Positions 32,530 through 33,488 of a stretch of 33,488 nucleotides of DNA are shown one piece after another. The notes under the pieces were generated by a model. The model saw nothing but the letters and a program-made list of their open reading frames with translations. It was not told where the DNA came from and did no database searches. The translations under genes were made by a program, and so were the position numbers. Positions within the stretch are counted from its first letter, which is position 1; the number at the start of each line of letters is the position of its first letter. Origin of the DNA: Eubacteriales bacterium (GTDB lineage: Bacteria; Bacillota; Clostridia; Saccharofermentanales; UBA5734); the NCBI GenBank assembly GCA_028685755.1, contig JAQUDJ010000002.1:100122-133609 (forward strand), in the 5' to 3' direction.

Positions 32530-33063
32530 ATGACGGTATATATTTATCCGGGAAGTTTTGACCCATTTACCAATGGCCATTTTGATATCGCCCGGCGAGC
32601 AGCTGGTCTGTGTGATCGGTTAATCGTTGCCGTTTTAACAAATAGCCGCAAAAAATCACATTTTACCTCTGCAGAACGCGTCGCGATGGCTCGAGTTGCC
32701 TTGCAAAGTATTCCCAATATCGAAGTCGAAGCCTTTGAAGGGTTACTCGTTGATTTTTTTAAGCAACACCAGGCAAGTGCCGTGGTTCGCGGCCTCCGCA
32801 GTGAGTCAGATTTCCGTTTTGAAGCAGAACTGGCTGCCGCTAATAAATTGCTTTTACCGACCTACGAAACATGCCTATTGCCCTGCCGCATCGATTTGGC
32901 GTTCAATAGTTCGTCAATTGTCCGCGAAGTCGCGGCCTATGGCGGTGATATTTCAAACATGGTCCCGGCTGCACTCGTGAACCAAATCACAGTCCGTTTG
33001 CGCAAAGACGCAGGACTGTCGCAGGCTCAACACCTAAATTCGGAGGATTCATCTCATATATGA
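32530..33063 (+). CDS. coaD: Phosphopantetheine adenylyltransferase
   Basis: Penultimate enzyme of coenzyme A synthesis: ATP plus 4'-phosphopantetheine to dephospho-CoA. The 177-residue protein begins with YPGSFDPFTNGHFDIARRA, holding the nucleotidyltransferase T/HxGH motif as T14-N-G-H17. Family text VVRGLRSESDFRFEAELA and the C-terminal FNSSSIVREVAAYGGDIS, matching the SSS(L/I)V(K/R)E ATP-binding loop, are present. ATG 32530 is chosen because GGGGAG sits at 32520-32525, while an earlier TTG (32518) precedes it. The stop overlaps the next start as ATGA. Confidence 0.97.
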   Translation: MTVYIYPGSFDPFTNGHFDIARRAAGLCDRLIVAVLTNSRKKSHFTSAERVAMARVALQSIPNIEVEAFEGLLVDFFKQHQASAVVRGLRSESDFRFEAELAAANKLLLPTYETCLLPCRIDLAFNSSSIVREVAAYGGDISNMVPAALVNQITVRLRKDAGLSQAQHLNSEDSSHI

Positions 33064-33488
33064 TTGACGCTGCACACCAAGGGCTCAACCAGGATGAAGA
33101 TATTGACGCCCTACTTGAAAGATTAGAAAGCCATGTCATATCGGCGCGATCAGTCCCATTTTCAGATAATTGCATGGTCGATCGCGAAGAAATGCTCGTT
33201 TTGATCACCATGATTCGTGATGAATTGCCGGGCGAACTCAAACAAGCCAAGTGGCTCCTTGACCAAAATCGTCAGTTGATTGCCGAAGCCCGCAAAGAGG
33301 CTGAGAACATCATGCGCGACGCCGAAGCCCGCATGTCACGGATGATCGATGAACATGAGATCACTCAAAAAGCGCGTTACCAGGCACAGGATATGTTAGA
33401 AAAGGCCAATCAAGCTGCGATCAAAATTCGCGCCGGTTCGATGGATTATGCGCGCAAACGCTTATCCGATCTCGAGGAGCAATTAGCA
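33060..33488 (+). CDS. Coiled-coil protein, SepIVA/DivIVA-like (3' end outside window)
   Basis: Open frame of 143 codons reaching the window edge. After a variable acidic N-terminus (about 38 residues), the text MVDREEMLVLITMIRDELPGEL is followed by KQAKWLLDQNRQLIAEARKEAENIM and a long charged helix with regular hydrophobic spacing, typical of a coiled coil (DEHEITQKARYQAQDMLEKA). No membrane segment is seen. Proteins with this VDREE-IR-LP start are found directly after coaD in many Clostridia, where they are usually labelled ATPase or hypothetical, and the division protein SepIVA of mycobacteria lies near coaD with a similar layout; both points are from memory and need alignment. The ATG overlaps the coaD stop (ATGA), with GGAGG 13 nt upstream. 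Confidence 0.75.
   Translation, partial: MIDAAHQGLNQDEDIDALLERLESHVISARSVPFSDNCMVDREEMLVLITMIRDELPGELKQAKWLLDQNRQLIAEARKEAENIMRDAEARMSRMIDEHEITQKARYQAQDMLEKANQAAIKIRAGSMDYARKRLSDLEEQLA

Overview
The window is chromosomal housekeeping DNA from a Gram-positive-type bacterium, most likely an uncultured member of the Clostridia (Oscillospirales or a relative; the lineage is an inference). The support is the gene set (sbp, a FtsQ/DivIB protein, an YmfF/YmfH-type M16 pair, a PASTA-domain class B PBP, an OmpR/HisKA pair), strong GGAGG-type ribosome sites, several TTG/GTG starts and a mid-range GC content. MurE carries the DNPR motif of meso-diaminopimelate-adding enzymes, so the wall is probably mDAP type. 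Every gene is on the + strand and packed tightly, often with 1-23 bp overlaps. I see no tRNA, rRNA, CRISPR array, insertion sequence or prophage. No gene-free stretch exceeds 300 bases; the longest are 10759-11017 (259 nt) and 23274-23509 (236 nt), and both hold regulatory structure.

Layout. (1) 1-10758: translation and RNA maturation genes (infB, truncated at the window start; rbfA; an NrnA-type DHH phosphoesterase; truB), then a RibF protein fused in frame to a degenerate M16 peptidase, an intact-motif M16 peptidase, lgt and rodA. A hairpin terminator candidate follows rodA. (2) 11018-23273: the division and cell wall (dcw) cluster: mraZ, rsmH, ftsL-like, a class B PBP, murE, murF, mraY, ftsW, murG, ftsQ/divIB, sbp. 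murD, murB/murC and ftsA are not in it. (3) 23510-29201: ftsZ behind its own promoter-like region, nrdR, a two-component system and a membrane-anchored HtrA-like protein whose three catalytic positions are all substituted. (4) 29208-33488: nth, recG, rsmD, coaD and the start of a coiled-coil protein resembling those found beside coaD in other Gram-positives.

How the genes fit together. MurE, MurF, MraY and MurG make lipid II. RodA and FtsW (SEDS glycosyltransferases), with the class B PBP, polymerise and crosslink it. FtsL, FtsQ/DivIB and FtsZ build the division machine, and MraZ probably represses the cluster from boxes next to its promoter. The two-component system plus HtrA-like protein resembles the WalRK-HtrC arrangement, which controls wall homeostasis in Bacillus, but here the protease-like partner appears catalytically dead.

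Most notable observations: the RibF-M16 fusion, the pseudo-HtrA protein, a KTS motif in place of KTG and a Thr-rich insertion splitting a PASTA repeat in the dcw PBP, the dyad-rich regions before mraZ and ftsZ, and the long Gly/Pro/Tyr/Asn repeat in IF-2.
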